The notes under the pieces are model-generated. The model searched no databases. It was given only the letters and a program-made list of their open reading frames with translations, and had not been told where the DNA came from. 64,000 nt of DNA from Paramecium octaurelia (taxonomy: Eukaryota; Ciliophora; Oligohymenophorea; Peniculida; Parameciidae). Made by a program: the position numbers and the translations under genes. Numbering within the stretch: the first letter of the stretch is position 1; each line of letters begins with the position of its first letter. Shown here piece after piece: positions 12,378 to 25,309 of the stretch. The stretch lies in NCBI GenBank assembly GCA_905182995.1, contig CAJJDP010000003.1, forward strand, positions 191,820 to 255,819. The letters are read 5' to 3'.

Positions 12378-14696
12378 ATGGATAATTAAGAATAGGTTTT
12401 AATAGTTAACTATACTTAATTATAATCTGTTCAATCCTAATTCGAATCTATTAATGAATAACTGAATTAGCTCATTCCAAAAGTATCAAATCATTATAAA
12501 CTAGAAAAAATACAAACAATTATATGCATTACTGTCAAAATTCTTTGATCGTTATGATCATTCTAGTTAAATTCATTTGAATGACAAAATTCACTGTTAA
12601 AATATTCTGCTCAAAGCTTTAAATAAGATATATTAAAAATGTATACTAAAGGATATGTCTCGTAAAAATATTATCGACATTAAAATATGGAAATAGAAAA
12701 TAGTTAAGTATTTGGAAATCTATCCTATTCTTATATCTAAACTAACCTCTAATTTCGACATGATCTAAATTGAAACTAAACATAGTTTAAGAGACTAAAT
12801 TAGGAACTCCATATTGAAGGATAAACTACAGCAGTAAATTCACATCACAAATAATAATACGAAACTTAAACTGAACTAAATAGTGACCAATTTCTCTTTA
12901 GAATAAGAATATGAGACTTATTTATAAAATATTATGGTTTCTTTTAGACTCTTAAGTTATTAGGATATCAAACCATAAGAAAAAGGTAGATACGCAAAAT
13001 TATCATTTGATGTAAGCAAAATCTTGCTTCAGGGAAAAGGAAAAAGGGCTTCCAAATTATCTCAGTACATTTTATGTGCAACTAACTTGTTAATTAAAAG
13101 CTTTGAAAATAATAATGACATGGCTCAGGAAATTTTAGAAGAAGTCAATAGTTCAATTACTATTAATTATTTAACATATTTGGTATAGTAATTAGAGGCC
13201 AATAATGATTTTAAAAGAAAACTTAAATGTAAATGGAAATTTATGAAATTATTAAAACCGTTAACTTGGTTTTGGATGCAATCTATCTATTATTATCAAT
13301 CCATTTTTAAATTTGAAAAATGCTAGGCCATTATGACACTGCTCAAATGGCTAAGTTTTTATTATCTTCTTCAAAATGATGAATTGGCAAACTATATTTA
13401 AAATGTATCCTCATTGACATATTCTAAATACAAAGAATTAATCATTTTCAATTAAGTTATAGAAGCTGTTTGTTTAGATGATGATGTGGGAATGCCAAGA
13501 TTAAAGAGATTAATGAGAGAAACTCAAGAATAGAATCAAGAGAAGTAGTAGTATAAACAATCAGTCAATTATTATTATAATGTGAATGACAAGAACACCT
13601 CATTCTAACCAGAATTTTATTATTGCACTCCTTAGATCAAAGCATTGGCTTAACAAAAAAAGAATACTGATGTACCATCTATCGATATCCCTGTTGAAAA
13701 TTTGAGTTCTATGGACACTCGACAATCCAGCAAAACTTTGAAGTGTCCAAAAAGATTGAATACATCATTTAATTTGAATGTGTAAAAGTCTTTTCGTGGA
13801 TCAATATCATAATTCTCAACAAGTTTTTCAGAGAAGAAGAATTAGTCAATGTGTGCAAATAGTCAACAAGCGCAATAAATTTAGCAAAATACAGTTCCTA
13901 TGCTTGATAAAATGATTAAAAAACTAATCGAAGAGAAAATAGTTCTTGATAATATAGAGTAATTTAGTATTCCATAAATATTAGGGATAAGAAATCTCAG
14001 TCACAGTAATTATTGAGCAAAGAAAAGCTCTAATAAAAGGAGAATGATTTCTATAAAAAGCTATTGAAATACAAGACATAATTTTCAAAATTCGTCTCTC
14101 CAGTCAAAATGAAATCAAATTAGGAAGTCATTACAAAATAAGATCTACAAATGAGAATTATTGATAGACAAACATTAGTTGATTCCAAGAACTCCTAAAC
14201 AATCACATTTTAAACAAAACAGAACGATTAGGATACATCGTTGTTATCCTTTGAAAAACCTGGAGTTTAATTAGGTCCATTATAAAAATTGAAGAAAATC
14301 ATCTTTAAACATCCTGAAGTGTTTTCCCTTCAAAAATTAAGGAACAAACTTAAGTCATCCAAAAAATGGTACAATAAAGCAAATGCTACTCGAATATCAA
14401 ATACAAGTATATATCTGCATATGACATATATAGGAAGGTCAATAATGTCACAAAAATCAAAGGACCACATAACAACAGATATGAATTAATTAAGAGATAG
14501 ATCATAGACGTAATTGAGGAAGAAGCTTAGTGAAACTTAATTTCAATTGGAAGCAGTGGAGAAGGAGATGAGGAGTTATAGTGTCAAAGTAAAGTATTCT
14601 AGATAAAATGCGGATTAACCTTTGCAGTTCGACAATAAATATCAAATATTAAGTAGATCTATAATAAAATAAGAGATGAGTAAAAAATAAATTTGA
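12378..14696 (+). CDS. Large hypothetical protein, about 750 aa
   Basis: Starts MDNQEQVLIVNYTQLQSVQS 22 bp after the EF-hand gene's stop. A 22-nt intron precedes KKYKQLYALLSKFFDRYD and a 23-nt intron near 13990 (gtcacagtaat...caaag) joins the last part, which ends RSIIKQEMSKKQI. The N-terminal two-thirds is helical (KLSQYILCATNLLIKSFENN, KPLTWFWMQSIYYYQSIFKF) without membrane spans; the middle is Ser/Asn/Gln-rich and disordered; the C-terminus is a short coiled coil (RKKLSETQFQLEAVEKEM). No catalytic motif is visible. A possible in-frame 21-nt intron near 13010 could not be decided. Confidence 0.7.
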
Positions 14697-14777
14697 TATA
14701 TTTTATTGATATTTTTCCTAATTTTTTGGAATTTGAATTTGAATATAATAATTAGCGGAAAAATATTTTTTCAAAAG

Positions 14778-15976
14778 ATGGAAGAAGATCAAAGTACATA
14801 TATATATAATGTTCATTAGACTTAGTCTCATTATCATTACTCAATGATGAGTAGGATTAGAAATTGTTAGAAAAAATTTCTAGCAAGAGTAAAAAAATTT
14901 TCAAAATTGTATACCCAAATAAGTATTTATTATGCCAAGTATCCTTTAGTAAACAATTGATGAAATACAAGATCTATAATAGAAAGGAAAAAAGTTTAGA
15001 GGAATTGAGTAAGAAATTTGTACGATGTTTGATTGATTATGATGAGAAAATTATCTGCTTGGATTAAATCACCGAAGAGTTGGGTACTGTATTATACAAA
15101 CCTAGGCGTTGAAAGAAGGAGAATTTATGACATAATAAATATACTCGAAAGCTTGTAAGTAGTGAAGAGAAAATGTAAAAATTAATATAGTTGGAGTGGA
15201 TTCAAAACTATTTATTCAACAATAGAACAAGTATTTTATTATATATATATATAATAGTATGCCAATAAATAAGTTCATTTCGACATAACTTCGCATAAAA
15301 GAGAGAAATCATTAGAAGTACTCTCAGCTGGGTTTATCAAGTTATTTATGTAACAAAAATCAATTTGGACTTTGGAAGAAGCTGCTAAATATCTCGGAAA
15401 TGAAGTTGATCAAAATAAATTGAAAACAAAAGTGAGAAGACTGTATGATATTGCTAATGTCTTAAAGTCTATTGGTTTAATCAAGAAAACTCATTTGGCA
15501 TCATCCAAAAAACCTGCATTTTAATGGGTTGGTAAGGAAGGGTTAAAAGTATTTCAATATAATTTAAAATAACATGAATCGAAAAACTAAGCTTAAGAAA
15601 GCAAGGAGAATATAGTTAATGCACCTCTTCCTTAAGTTTAAACTGTGAGTAAACCAGACAGCTTTAATTCCTATAATTCATATGTTGGCAAATGCATAGA
15701 TCTGCTCATCTAGTAACAATTGAATGATAGAAAATAATAAACTGAATAAAAAATTAAAGAGTAGAATTAAAATCAAGTCACAGTTATAACTCCAAAACTA
15801 AGAAAAACATACACAATTATTGTAAAATATAAAGTTTAATTTAGCCCCCTAGAGTCACAACTCCAAAAAAGGCTTTGTAGATCACTCCGAAAAAAAACCA
15901 TTCTAATAGTCACACTCCTAATAACAATAAAACTGTAGTTGGTTCTCTTATTGGGAAGTTTAATTAAAACATATGA
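14778..15976 (+). CDS. Atypical E2F transcription factor with two DNA-binding domains
   Basis: Two E2F winged-helix domains occur in tandem. The first reads [18 protein letters not shown] ... [20 protein letters not shown]; the second [17 protein letters not shown] ... [19 protein letters not shown]. The RRxYDI motif in both is the DNA-recognition helix. Two tandem domains without a DP partner or a retinoblastoma-binding region are the hallmark of E2F7/E2F8/DEL repressors of cell-cycle genes. The C-terminal tail carries TPKK motifs ([14 protein letters not shown]) that look like CDK sites. Introns of 20, 22, about 27 and 23 nt are placed. Human counterparts are much longer; this is close to the minimal module (about 360 aa). 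Confidence 0.85.
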
Positions 15977-16112
15977 TTCTTTTTAGAGATCTATATTTTT
16001 CATTAAATTATTTATCATAATACTCTTCTCTGTCTTTTCTAATGAGAAGAGATCTTAGTACTTAATAAAGTTAGTAAACTGTTGAAAACATTCCCTAATT
16101 AGGAACCACGTA

Positions 16113-17636
16113 ATGTCATTTTTCATATTTAGATTTCGGTTTGAGCAGGCCAATTAAGTTTTGAGCTCTGTATTGCTGTCCAATTCTATTTATGCAATAG
16201 CAGTTTTACTATTCAGTTTTCAATTGAGTTTTGATGGTAATCTGCTATCTGTTATTTATTGTATTGATTCAAAATTGTTATTGCAATTGATACATTAGCT
16301 CTATTTTTATCGAATATTCCTACATTTTAACATGTATGACAGTCTTATTAATTAATTAGAACAGAAAAACACACATTATTAAGATTAATATCAACATTAG
16401 TTGAAGGTTCTTATTTACTTGTACTTAATTTATATTAAATATCGGGGACAAGAGATTTACTATTACTTTCAAACATATTTCCATTATTAAATATATTTCT
16501 TTCTGTGATTTTAAAGTTGAATGAAGGAAATTAATATTTTAAACAATCAATATCATAAATCAATATGTTTCATGTTTTTAGAAATATTGCCTTATTTATA
16601 ATTTCAATATTTTTAAGCTTAAAACTTGAAGGATACTTCGATATATAATGGTTATATGCTCTGTGGATGTTTTGGATACTATTTGGGATATCAGCATCAA
16701 TAGTAATTTATTACATTTTTGTGGTTTTGGCATTAGGAATCCAAAGTTTATTAGAACAAAATAGTAGACTAAAAAATTTAGGTTAAGATTTGTCTATATT
16801 CTTAGTTATTATAAACTTCTGGATATTGTTCTTTATGATATCGAATACATCCATTCTCCTTTTGATTCCTATATCAATACTAAACTATCATAACTTAGGA
16901 AATTATGGAAACATTATTGACACATCAAGGATTATTCTAATTATAAACCAAGTCGTATTTTCTTATTTTACTGTGAGATTTAAACCTGAAATGATATTCA
17001 ACTTATAGTCTTATTTATCCTTTAACGATTCTGTTAATCCCCTCAACACTCTACCTACTTAACAAGGAGAAATATAACTCTAATAATTCAACAACAAAGA
17101 CTTTGGGGAAAGTCGAGTATCAGAGCCCCAAGTACATATTCCAAAAATAGTAAAGAGAATATCAAAAACTTATTTTGGATTTGAGGATCTACCTTCTGAT
17201 AAAAAGTCTGAGACTTAACTGTCTAGTAAGAAACCCTCTCATCATAAAGCATTGTCATCATAAATATAAAGATGTTCAGATGATCAAAATGAAAAAATCA
17301 AATTGTCATCCTTAATTAACATTAAGGTGAGTGGAAGGCAAAAGAGTATTGCAGATATAGAAAATGATTCATAAGAAATTAAATAAGTACTGTGTATAAT
17401 TATTGCTGGTTTAGTAAGCTAATGTGCCAAGTTCGATCTCTTTATCGTCTATCAATTCTTGTTGCATCTGTTTTGAAAATGAACCTAATGCATTATTTAT
17501 GTAATGTGGACATGGAGGAGTCTGCTATAATTGTGCCATAGACTTGTGGAAAAATAAGGAGGAATGCTATTTATGTCGAAGTGTAATCAAGTTCTTTATA
17601 TTTAGAAAATTGAAAGAGTCTTATAAATCAAAATGA
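16113..17636 (+). CDS. Multi-pass membrane protein with C-terminal RING finger
   Basis: Begins MSFFIFRFRFEQANQVLSSV and contains several hydrophobic helices (for instance LFRNIALFIISIFLSLKL-like and FLVIINFWILFFMIS segments), then a Ser-rich cytosolic region (SRVSEPQVHIPKIVKRISK). It ends in a C3HC4 RING: SCCICFENEPNALFMQCGHG, then GVCYNCAIDLW and CYLCRSVIKFF. This architecture (4-6 spans then RING) is common in ciliate membrane-bound E3 ubiquitin ligases. Frame changes before the RING imply introns around 16400-16500 and 17380-17430 that I did not fix precisely. Confidence 0.8.
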
Positions 17637-17945
17637 ATGAATAACAAAAAAACATTTATCAAGTTGTTGCTGCTACTGAATTGAATTAGAAACTCAAATT
17701 AGAACAAAAAACCCAAACATAGAATTTATAATAATGATTAACTGACTTAAATCTATAGAATTTAACCAAAATTTTCTTTCTTGTTATTTGTTAATAGCAT
17801 TAAATGTCAATTTATAATAAATTTGATCTTTTTAATGTTATTAATCAAACAATATGATTTTTCAATTAAATTGTTTAGACAGTCTTACGGTTGTATATGT
17901 AAAGGTTTATTTATTACCTATTACGAATTCTTTAGTTGTGTATTC

Positions 17946-18012
17946 GATTAATATATAAGACTCAAAATTAAACTTTACTGATTAATATATAAGACTCAAA
18001 ATTAAACTTTAC
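17946..18012 (+). repeat. Perfect tandem duplication of a 34-bp unit
   Basis: A unit beginning gattaatatataagactc is repeated head to tail, 17946-17979 and 17980-18012, identical over 33 bases. It lies in the 3' intergenic spacer between the RING gene (ends 17636) and the convergent IQ-motif gene (ends 18063). The rest of 17637-18062 holds no gene that I can see. It looks like a recent slippage or duplication event. Confidence 0.9.
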
Positions 18013-18062
18013 AAAATTAGAAGATCAATCTTAATTTTATAAATTAAATAACATAAATAGTA

Positions 18063-20225
18063 TCAAGAATGAAAAGTTTCTTTTTTTGTAGAAATAGCAT
18101 ACAATTCTTCTGGAAACACGACATATCTATGATAATTGGATAGCCTTGAGTTTATTGTTTATTTTTTAGAACTTTTTGGTTCTATTTTTGGGAACACTAT
18201 TGAAACATCTTAATAATCTTCCCTTCTCGTAACTGATTAACTTTTTATTGTTTATTTTATGCTTTCTGTTTTTTATGATTTTTCTAATGTATTATTTCTA
18301 GCTGTTCTCATTTGATTCTTCATTAGCTTTTGCTCTTATCTTTGTAGTAAACTTGCAAAATTTTGAAATTCTCTAATAAAAGTCTTCTCATTTAAATTCT
18401 TTTATTTAATTTTTGTGATTTTCTCCTTATTCTCAATTAAAGCCATTTCCTATTGTTGTTATTTAAGCTGAGAATATTCAATATGCTCATTTATATCTTC
18501 AAGTGTGAATTGCTTTTTCTTTGGTTAAATGCAACTATAGTTCTAAGAGTCACTTTATTCTTTAATCTTAGAATTATTTAAACTATTATTTTGAGTTCTG
18601 AATCTACTAGTCATTACAAATTCTTAATTAGATTGTTCTGTTCTTCTTTTAAATTTCGGTTGCTAAAATTAGATTTCTGCATTTTCTAAGCACATGATTG
18701 AAAATTTCAGAGGCAATTAAGTTGAATTACTACTGCCATCAATTATACCAGATTATGGAGATATATCAAGAGATTATTATGGAATAAAATTTTAAATAAA
18801 TGATTTGTAATCTTATTAAATATCACCAAAAGAGGAGTTGACTTGCTATATATGTGAACTATTTTTTAAGCTATTCTAATTCAATTATATTGAAACTTGA
18901 TTTTTTAAGTATTTTTATTTAAATGTTAATTCCGGACACATCCAAATAAAATTTTCAATAATACGAGATTTTTCATTAAAAAATTATAATTGAACTGTTT
19001 ACTTAACTAATTTGAATTTTTCTGCTTGAGAATTATCCTAGCATAAAATTACTTAATTTTATTTTCCATTATATAATTCGGATTTCTCCAAAGTCTGTAT
19101 TTCTACTTAATAAATCTTCTAAATTTTCTAATAGTATCTACTTAAAAAAGAAGTTTTTTGTTGCTGAGTACTTTCCCAAATATTATCTCCAAACATAAGA
19201 ATGCTGGTTCCATTACATTTGAATCTATAAGTAATCAAAGCTAATGCAATCACTCTGTATTTTGCTTCACTTGTTGAAACATAAGTGAACTTGATGTAAT
19301 CTCTATTCTTAATATAGTCAAAAGATATAGAAGCTCCAAAATGTAGTAATCCATAGATATCAACTGATTTTTCATATTGAAGTTCTTTCAAAGATTCTTT
19401 GTTCTTATTTAAGTATTCTCTGTTTCTGCAATTCCATTTTGTTTAAATTTATTCTTGCTTAATAATACTATAATCGATTAGTTTTTCTTCATTTATGTAA
19501 ACCATTTAGATTTCTCTAATAAGCCAATTAGGAACAATAGGAACATTTAGATTATCAAATAAGGCCAAAGATTGTACATAAGTAGATTAAACCGAATCTT
19601 CAAAACCTTTGGATTTAAATTACAGTCTTGCTGTTTGGTTATCTGCTACAATCTTAAAATTATTATAGTTATACCGTATTGTATTATTCTAAAAACTTTA
19701 AGGAATGTTATTAATTGTTGGCAATCTCTTAAATTTTCGAATAGATCTCCATATCCAGATACAGATTTGGAGTTGGAATTTGTGAAACATAAAATGAGAT
19801 TTCTTTGAAGAAATTGTTTCTGTGATTCCATCTGATCCTTCTAAACCACCTTTGAATGACATAAACAGCTCTAGATTGATTAATCAATTTCATGATAGCT
19901 TGATATTTCATACCATTCTAAGCAATGTTTTATTTTGCTCTAAAATACTTTTGGATTCGACATACAGCAGCAAGTTCTCTAAGTTAGAAATCAAAAAAGA
20001 TATGGAGTTATCTATCTCTATTTTGACAATTATATTGAAAGATCTTCTTCAAAATCTTCACATTGTCTAATTCAATATACTTTAACAGATTGTACTCTTC
20101 TAATTAAAATTTATCTATTCTTTATAGTAATTACTAATGGATTGTGCGTTCTTGATTAGTTAATTCAAATTATTTTTTTGACAACTTTACTTTAACTTAT
20201 CTTATAAAGTTATAAAGAAATTCAT
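18063..20225 (-). CDS. IQ-motif protein with coiled-coil tail, about 700 aa
   Basis: Start MNFFITLQDKLKQSCQKNNL at 20225; a 20-nt intron leads to LEEYNLLKYIELDNVKILKK. Near residue 100 are two IQ-like calmodulin-binding helices: LAAVCRIQKYFRAKQ and RAVYVIQRWFRRIRW. A 22-nt intron precedes VADNQTARLQFKSKGFED. The centre (DIYGLLHFGASISFDYIKNR, YRVIALALITYRFKC) is globular and unrecognised. The last third is Gln/Lys-rich coiled coil (LEDINEHIEYSQLKQQQQEM) ending STKKETFHS. What could look like a separate gene starting at 18614 is in the same frame and is taken as the C-terminal part. Probably cytoskeletal. Confidence 0.75.
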
Positions 20226-20487
20226 ATTTTATTACGTCTTTATTAATATTTGTTTCTCCAAAGGTTTTTTTTAATTAGTGAAAATTGAAAAGGATAACGG
20301 CAGATTTAATTTTGTGAAATAGCAAAGGGATAAGATTTTTATATTAGCAACTATTTTAAAAGTGTAACCTTATTGTTTTTACGTTTACTTCTTTAGCATG
20401 CAAATTGAAGGTATTTTAAAATATTTACTCTTACGATTTTAAAATGTAAAATCGCTTAACTTAATTTTAATTCAAAAATTGCTTTAG

Positions 20488-20680
20488 ATGCTTGACTTTC
20501 CATAAATTGATTTTCAAAGCCTTGTAGATTAAATTAGATGCGTTGTTGATAATGTATTATTAGAATCTTCGTCTCTTCAACTCTTTATATGATTAGAGAA
20601 CTCTAACATAACTATGCTTATATTATGCAATGAGAATGCTTCTGACCTCCTTTCGCTTAATTACAAAGCTTCGCCAATGA
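20488..20680 (+). CDS. Possible small gene (about 56 aa)
   Basis: Between two minus-strand genes, an ATG at 20488 reads MLDFPQIDFQSLVDQIRC. A canonical 22-nt intron (gttgttgataatgtattattag) then gives NLRLFNSLYDQRTLTQLCLY and a TGA at 20678. Without that intron the first frame meets a TGA and then reopens as LENSNITMLILCNENASDLL, also protein-like, up to about 20760. Both readings cannot be right. 20226-20487 is spacer serving as the promoter region of the IQ gene. Confidence 0.3.
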
Positions 20681-20732
20681 TCAACAACCTTTTGTGCCAA
20701 TTAAATATTCATAAAATTACAAAAAATATCAA

Positions 20733-21923
20733 TCATTCATAGTTTAATTTAACTTTTTGTTTGTGATAATAGTTTGTCCAAGCCCCTCCATTATTCGAAT
20801 AATAATCCATAGGGTAGATTTGTTTCCATTCTACTTCCCCCAACATAACATAAGTTTCATAGGGAGTTAACAATGGTTTCACAAATTACACTCCCCAGTC
20901 TATTGACAACCTTGGACAAGCAATTTATATGAAGAAATCCACCTCATTCAATTAATTTAGTTATTCGAAGTTGATTTCACTTATCAAAAGCGTAAAATAT
21001 TGTATCTAGTGTTTTCTCAATAATTCTTCAATTCTCTACAAAATCTAAGTGCTTCCCTGTCTTCCAAGTGTACTCATAATGATGCATACTAATTAAGGTT
21101 ACATTTTCTGGCAATTCACAATTTATTAATATCTCAAATTCATCATTTTTGGATTATCATACTTTTCGATAGTAAGTCTATAAGTGTATGGATCATATTA
21201 GAAGAATTCAAATTATGGGTTTTGAATCATGGTTGATTCCATATGAAATCTACCATCACATACAAAGATGACTATATTTCTACTATCTTAAGATACCTCT
21301 AATTTCGGGGAAGTGCATCCCAAGACTTCACCTGAAGATCTAGGTTTTTCTTGGGGAATTACAATTTTATAGCCATCCTCCTCTAATTATTTCTTGAGTA
21401 AGTGGATATAAGTATTAAATTGAATCGTACCCATTAAGTAATACTTAATATTCTTATCAGTGAAATTCTTTTTGATTGTTTCAAATAAGTGTTTGGTATC
21501 AATGTTAATTTCCACGAAAACATACAAGGTTTTGACTGCACATTCATTAATTGGAACCAAACAACTGTGACCATAATGAATTATGTAATCAGCTTGCATT
21601 TCATCTGCTGTCAAATCATCAATGCAACAAGCACCATATGTGACATCTCCACTTATAAAGGTTTCACAACCAGTAAATGTGGTTAGAATATCTGATATCA
21701 TGCAAGAATATAATAACAATCCTTCTGGAAATTGCAAATTGATTAAAATGTTTTGTCTTTACAGTCTCTCTTGAGTTTCAATAATTCTGCTTATTGTCTT
21801 ATGAATTTCAAAATTATAATGTTTGGGTAACTAACTTATTGCATTATTCAAGGCTGAATTGTTTAGGATGTATTCTGGGATTTGGTTTAAGAGTTTAGGT
21901 TTGTTCTAAACATTTTAGATCAT
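20733..21923 (-). CDS. DPH1: DPH1, diphthamide synthesis 3-amino-3-carboxypropyl transferase subunit
   Basis: First step of diphthamide formation on elongation factor 2: DPH1-DPH2 uses a 4Fe-4S cluster to cleave S-adenosylmethionine. Start [20 protein letters not shown]; then [38 protein letters not shown] (first cluster cysteine), [11 protein letters not shown] and [14 protein letters not shown]. These match eukaryotic DPH1 rather than DPH2. The C-terminus has [18 protein letters not shown] and [16 protein letters not shown], which is the family's typical ending. Length about 380 aa is normal. The gene has few introns. Confidence 0.95.
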
Positions 21924-22008
21924 TAATAAATAATTTAATATAAATGTGCATCATAAGACTATACATTATTCTAACACATCAATTTATTTTAATATTTATG
22001 ATGATATC

Positions 22009-23086
<1,078 letters not shown>

Positions 23087-23175
23087 TTATTTATAATATT
23101 TGCAATGAGTATTTCAAGATATGTATATATAATCTAAAAATTCTCAACATCGGTATTATTTATTTTTAAATTAAT

Positions 23176-23809
23176 ATGGATTCAATTTTCGGCTTATAAG
23201 GAGGTGATTTTGTTATTGTTGCATGTGATGGCAGCATAGCTCACAGCATTCTAAAAATTAAGGAAACCGAAGACAAAATTCTTAAGCTTGATGATCATAA
23301 GATTTTTGGTATTTCAGGAGAAGGAGCTGACAGAAACTCTTTTGGAGAATTAGTGCATAAGAATCATTGTCTTATAAGGTATAAAACAGGCTCATACATG
23401 AATCTACAAGAAACTGCTCATTTTGTTAGGTATTATAATGAGTAATTCGATAAGATCCATGTATGCTTAAGCCATCAGATCAAGAGATGGCCCCCACTAA
23501 TGCAATGGTTTATTAGGAGGAGTTGATTCAGATGGCACACCCTCGCTTTATTGGCTTGACTATTTGGGATCCCTATAAAAGATCACAAGAGGAGCTTAAG
23601 GCTATGCAAATTACTTCCTTTTGGGTTTGTTGGATAATTAATATAAGCCTGTATATAATTGATAATATCATAAGAATTTAACAAAAGAAGAAGGAATTGA
23701 AATAATAAAGAAATGCATTAAAGAATTATAAACTAGATTTCTGATTGCCTAAAATAAATTCATTGTTAAGATTGTTACCAAATAAGGAATTGAAGCATTC
23801 ACAATTTGA
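23176..23809 (+). CDS. PSMB2: 20S proteasome subunit beta-4 (PSMB2)
   Basis: Non-catalytic beta subunit of the proteasome core. It reads MDSIFGLQGGDFVIVACDGS with no propeptide and no catalytic Thr1, as in beta-4. The fold signature continues: KIFGISGEGADRNSFGEL, then a 25-nt intron at 23430-23454, then AQAIRSRDGPHQCNGLLGGV, DGTPSLYWLDYLGSLQ and ANYFLLGLLDNQYKP. It ends KIVTKQGIEAFTI. Length about 200 aa is standard. It is divergent from the AGC kinase with only 89 bp between the starts, so the two share a very small promoter region. Confidence 0.95.
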
Positions 23810-23918
23810 ACATAATTACAATTATAAAATGTTATTTTCAATAGTTAATGACTTTCGAATATAATTATCTTCTACTAGATGAAATATTATATTGCAATAA
23901 ACTGGTAAAGTTATCTTT

Positions 23919-24320
23919 TCAATTATATTATAAATTCTTAGTTATTTGAATCAACCAATCTTCTAATTTATCAGAATATGGCGAATATTTAATAAATTCA
24001 AATTTTAAATTCTTGTCTTGTATAAAAATTAATCCTCCTTTGATTTTGAATCCTAAAATTTTTAACTATTTTAGTTAACTTTGTTTTATACTGAGTTATA
24101 ATTGAGATTGAGTTAATTTAGGAATTTCTAATTTTGTTATAAATATCCCTTCAAATTTTGTTACTGAACCTAAAATTTCAGATTTATTTTTCTAATAATA
24201 TTTCTTTTTGCTTAATTTAATCCCTTTGTTTGGTTCATATCCAGCCAATATATCTATGAATTATTATCTAAACTCTTCTCCTCCTTTTAATATCTAAATC
24301 ATTTAGCTTGCAAAAATCAT
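23919..24320 (-). CDS. Hypothetical protein, about 130 aa
   Basis: From the ATG at 24320 the frame reads MIFASQMIQILKGGEEFRQQ, continues LAGYEPNKGIKLSKKKYYQK, and ends FEFIKYSPYSDKLEDWLIQI then TKNLQYN. The C-terminal segment (a predicted strand followed by an amphipathic helix containing DxLEDWL) resembles the last strand and helix of a PH-like fold, but that is only a resemblance. A 28-nt intron could extend the gene upstream to an ATG at 24570 (MFEQTIHFSRINIYNF). It is convergent with the proteasome gene, 109 bp apart. Confidence 0.55.
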
Positions 24321-24634
24321 CTTATATGCAACTTGTATAATATTTTATAAAGGAGATACTTAAAGAAATCTACTTGCTTTATTAATTTAAATATTTTACA
24401 AAAGAGATAGGAAAATAATTAAATAATTAATTAATAAAGTACTTTTAATGAGAATAGCAAATAAGAACAGGTGATTCAAAATCAGTTAGTAATATTATTA
24501 GTCTAATTTTACAATATAATTAAAAATTATAGATATTTATTCTAGAAAAGTGAATGGTTTGTTCAAACATGCCAATATTTATTTACTCTAATATTTTATG
24601 TGTTGTATTATATGAATATGATTTATTTAAATGG

Positions 24635-25254
24635 TCAAGAGTTTTAACCCAATAATTCTTGGAGTCTTTATTTTCTTTGCTCGAGTTAAGAAGTCTCTTC
24701 TCTGATCTTCCTAATTTCTTCTTCCAAGAGTTCTCTTGTGATGTGTGTCTGAAGGAATTGTTCACCTCTGCTTTAATTAAGGAGATTGTTGTGTCCGTAC
24801 AAAATGATTAAACCCTACAGATTAAGGTTATTATTCATACAAGTGCTCCAGCAAATACGAAAATCAATTCATAAAGTGGTAACTCGACATTATTTTATTG
24901 TGTAAGAGGCTTGAAGATATAAATAAAAGTTTACATCATCCATTACTAAATATCCATGAGGCAAATTTGCCAAGGGGTCAGTTTCATCGGCATGGAAGTA
25001 TGGGTCCGACCAATAGAATCTCTCAAAACTATGTATTTGAATAAAATCAGAAACCTGAAAAAGGGAGCATCCACTAGATGTTGATATGGATTTGTATTGT
25101 CATGGTGAGGATGATCATGGAGATCAGTGAAGCCAGTAATGCAAACCAATTTGCCACTCTCATTAGAAACCCAATTTTAGACTGTGTTTAATTTGACATG
25201 GTGATGGCCATGTCCACCTGATCCAAATCTAAATAAACCTAAAATTCTTTTCAT
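24635..25254 (-). CDS. Putative mitochondrial membrane protein (single span plus coiled coil)
   Basis: Begins MKRILGLFRFGSGGHGHHHV: a short basic, hydrophobic start followed by a Gly/His run, consistent with a mitochondrial presequence. An acidic, His/Asp-rich central region follows (FTDLHDHPHHDNTNPYQHLV; FYWSDPYFHADETDPLANLP). Introns of 26, 25 and 26 nt lead to one membrane helix (LYELIFVFAGALGLIILYG) and a C-terminal coiled coil (LLEEEIRKIREETSQLEQRK) ending QELLGQNS. The layout recalls accessory subunits of respiratory complexes in ciliates, but I recognise no specific family. Confidence 0.65.
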
Positions 25255-25309
25255 TATTTTATTATTATAGATAATAATAATTATTAATATGAATAGATTA
25301 TAACAAGTA

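Noticed and set aside
18063-18614. Independent coiled-coil gene starting MTSRFRTQNNSLNN at 18614
   Set aside because: The same frame continues upstream without a TGA into the IQ-motif gene, so it is its C-terminal part.
24583-24765. Minus-strand ORF beginning at a GTG (NNSFRHTSQENSWKKK)
   Set aside because: Out of frame with the spliced gene at 24635-25254, whose coiled-coil reading of the same bases is much better. GTG starts are not expected here.
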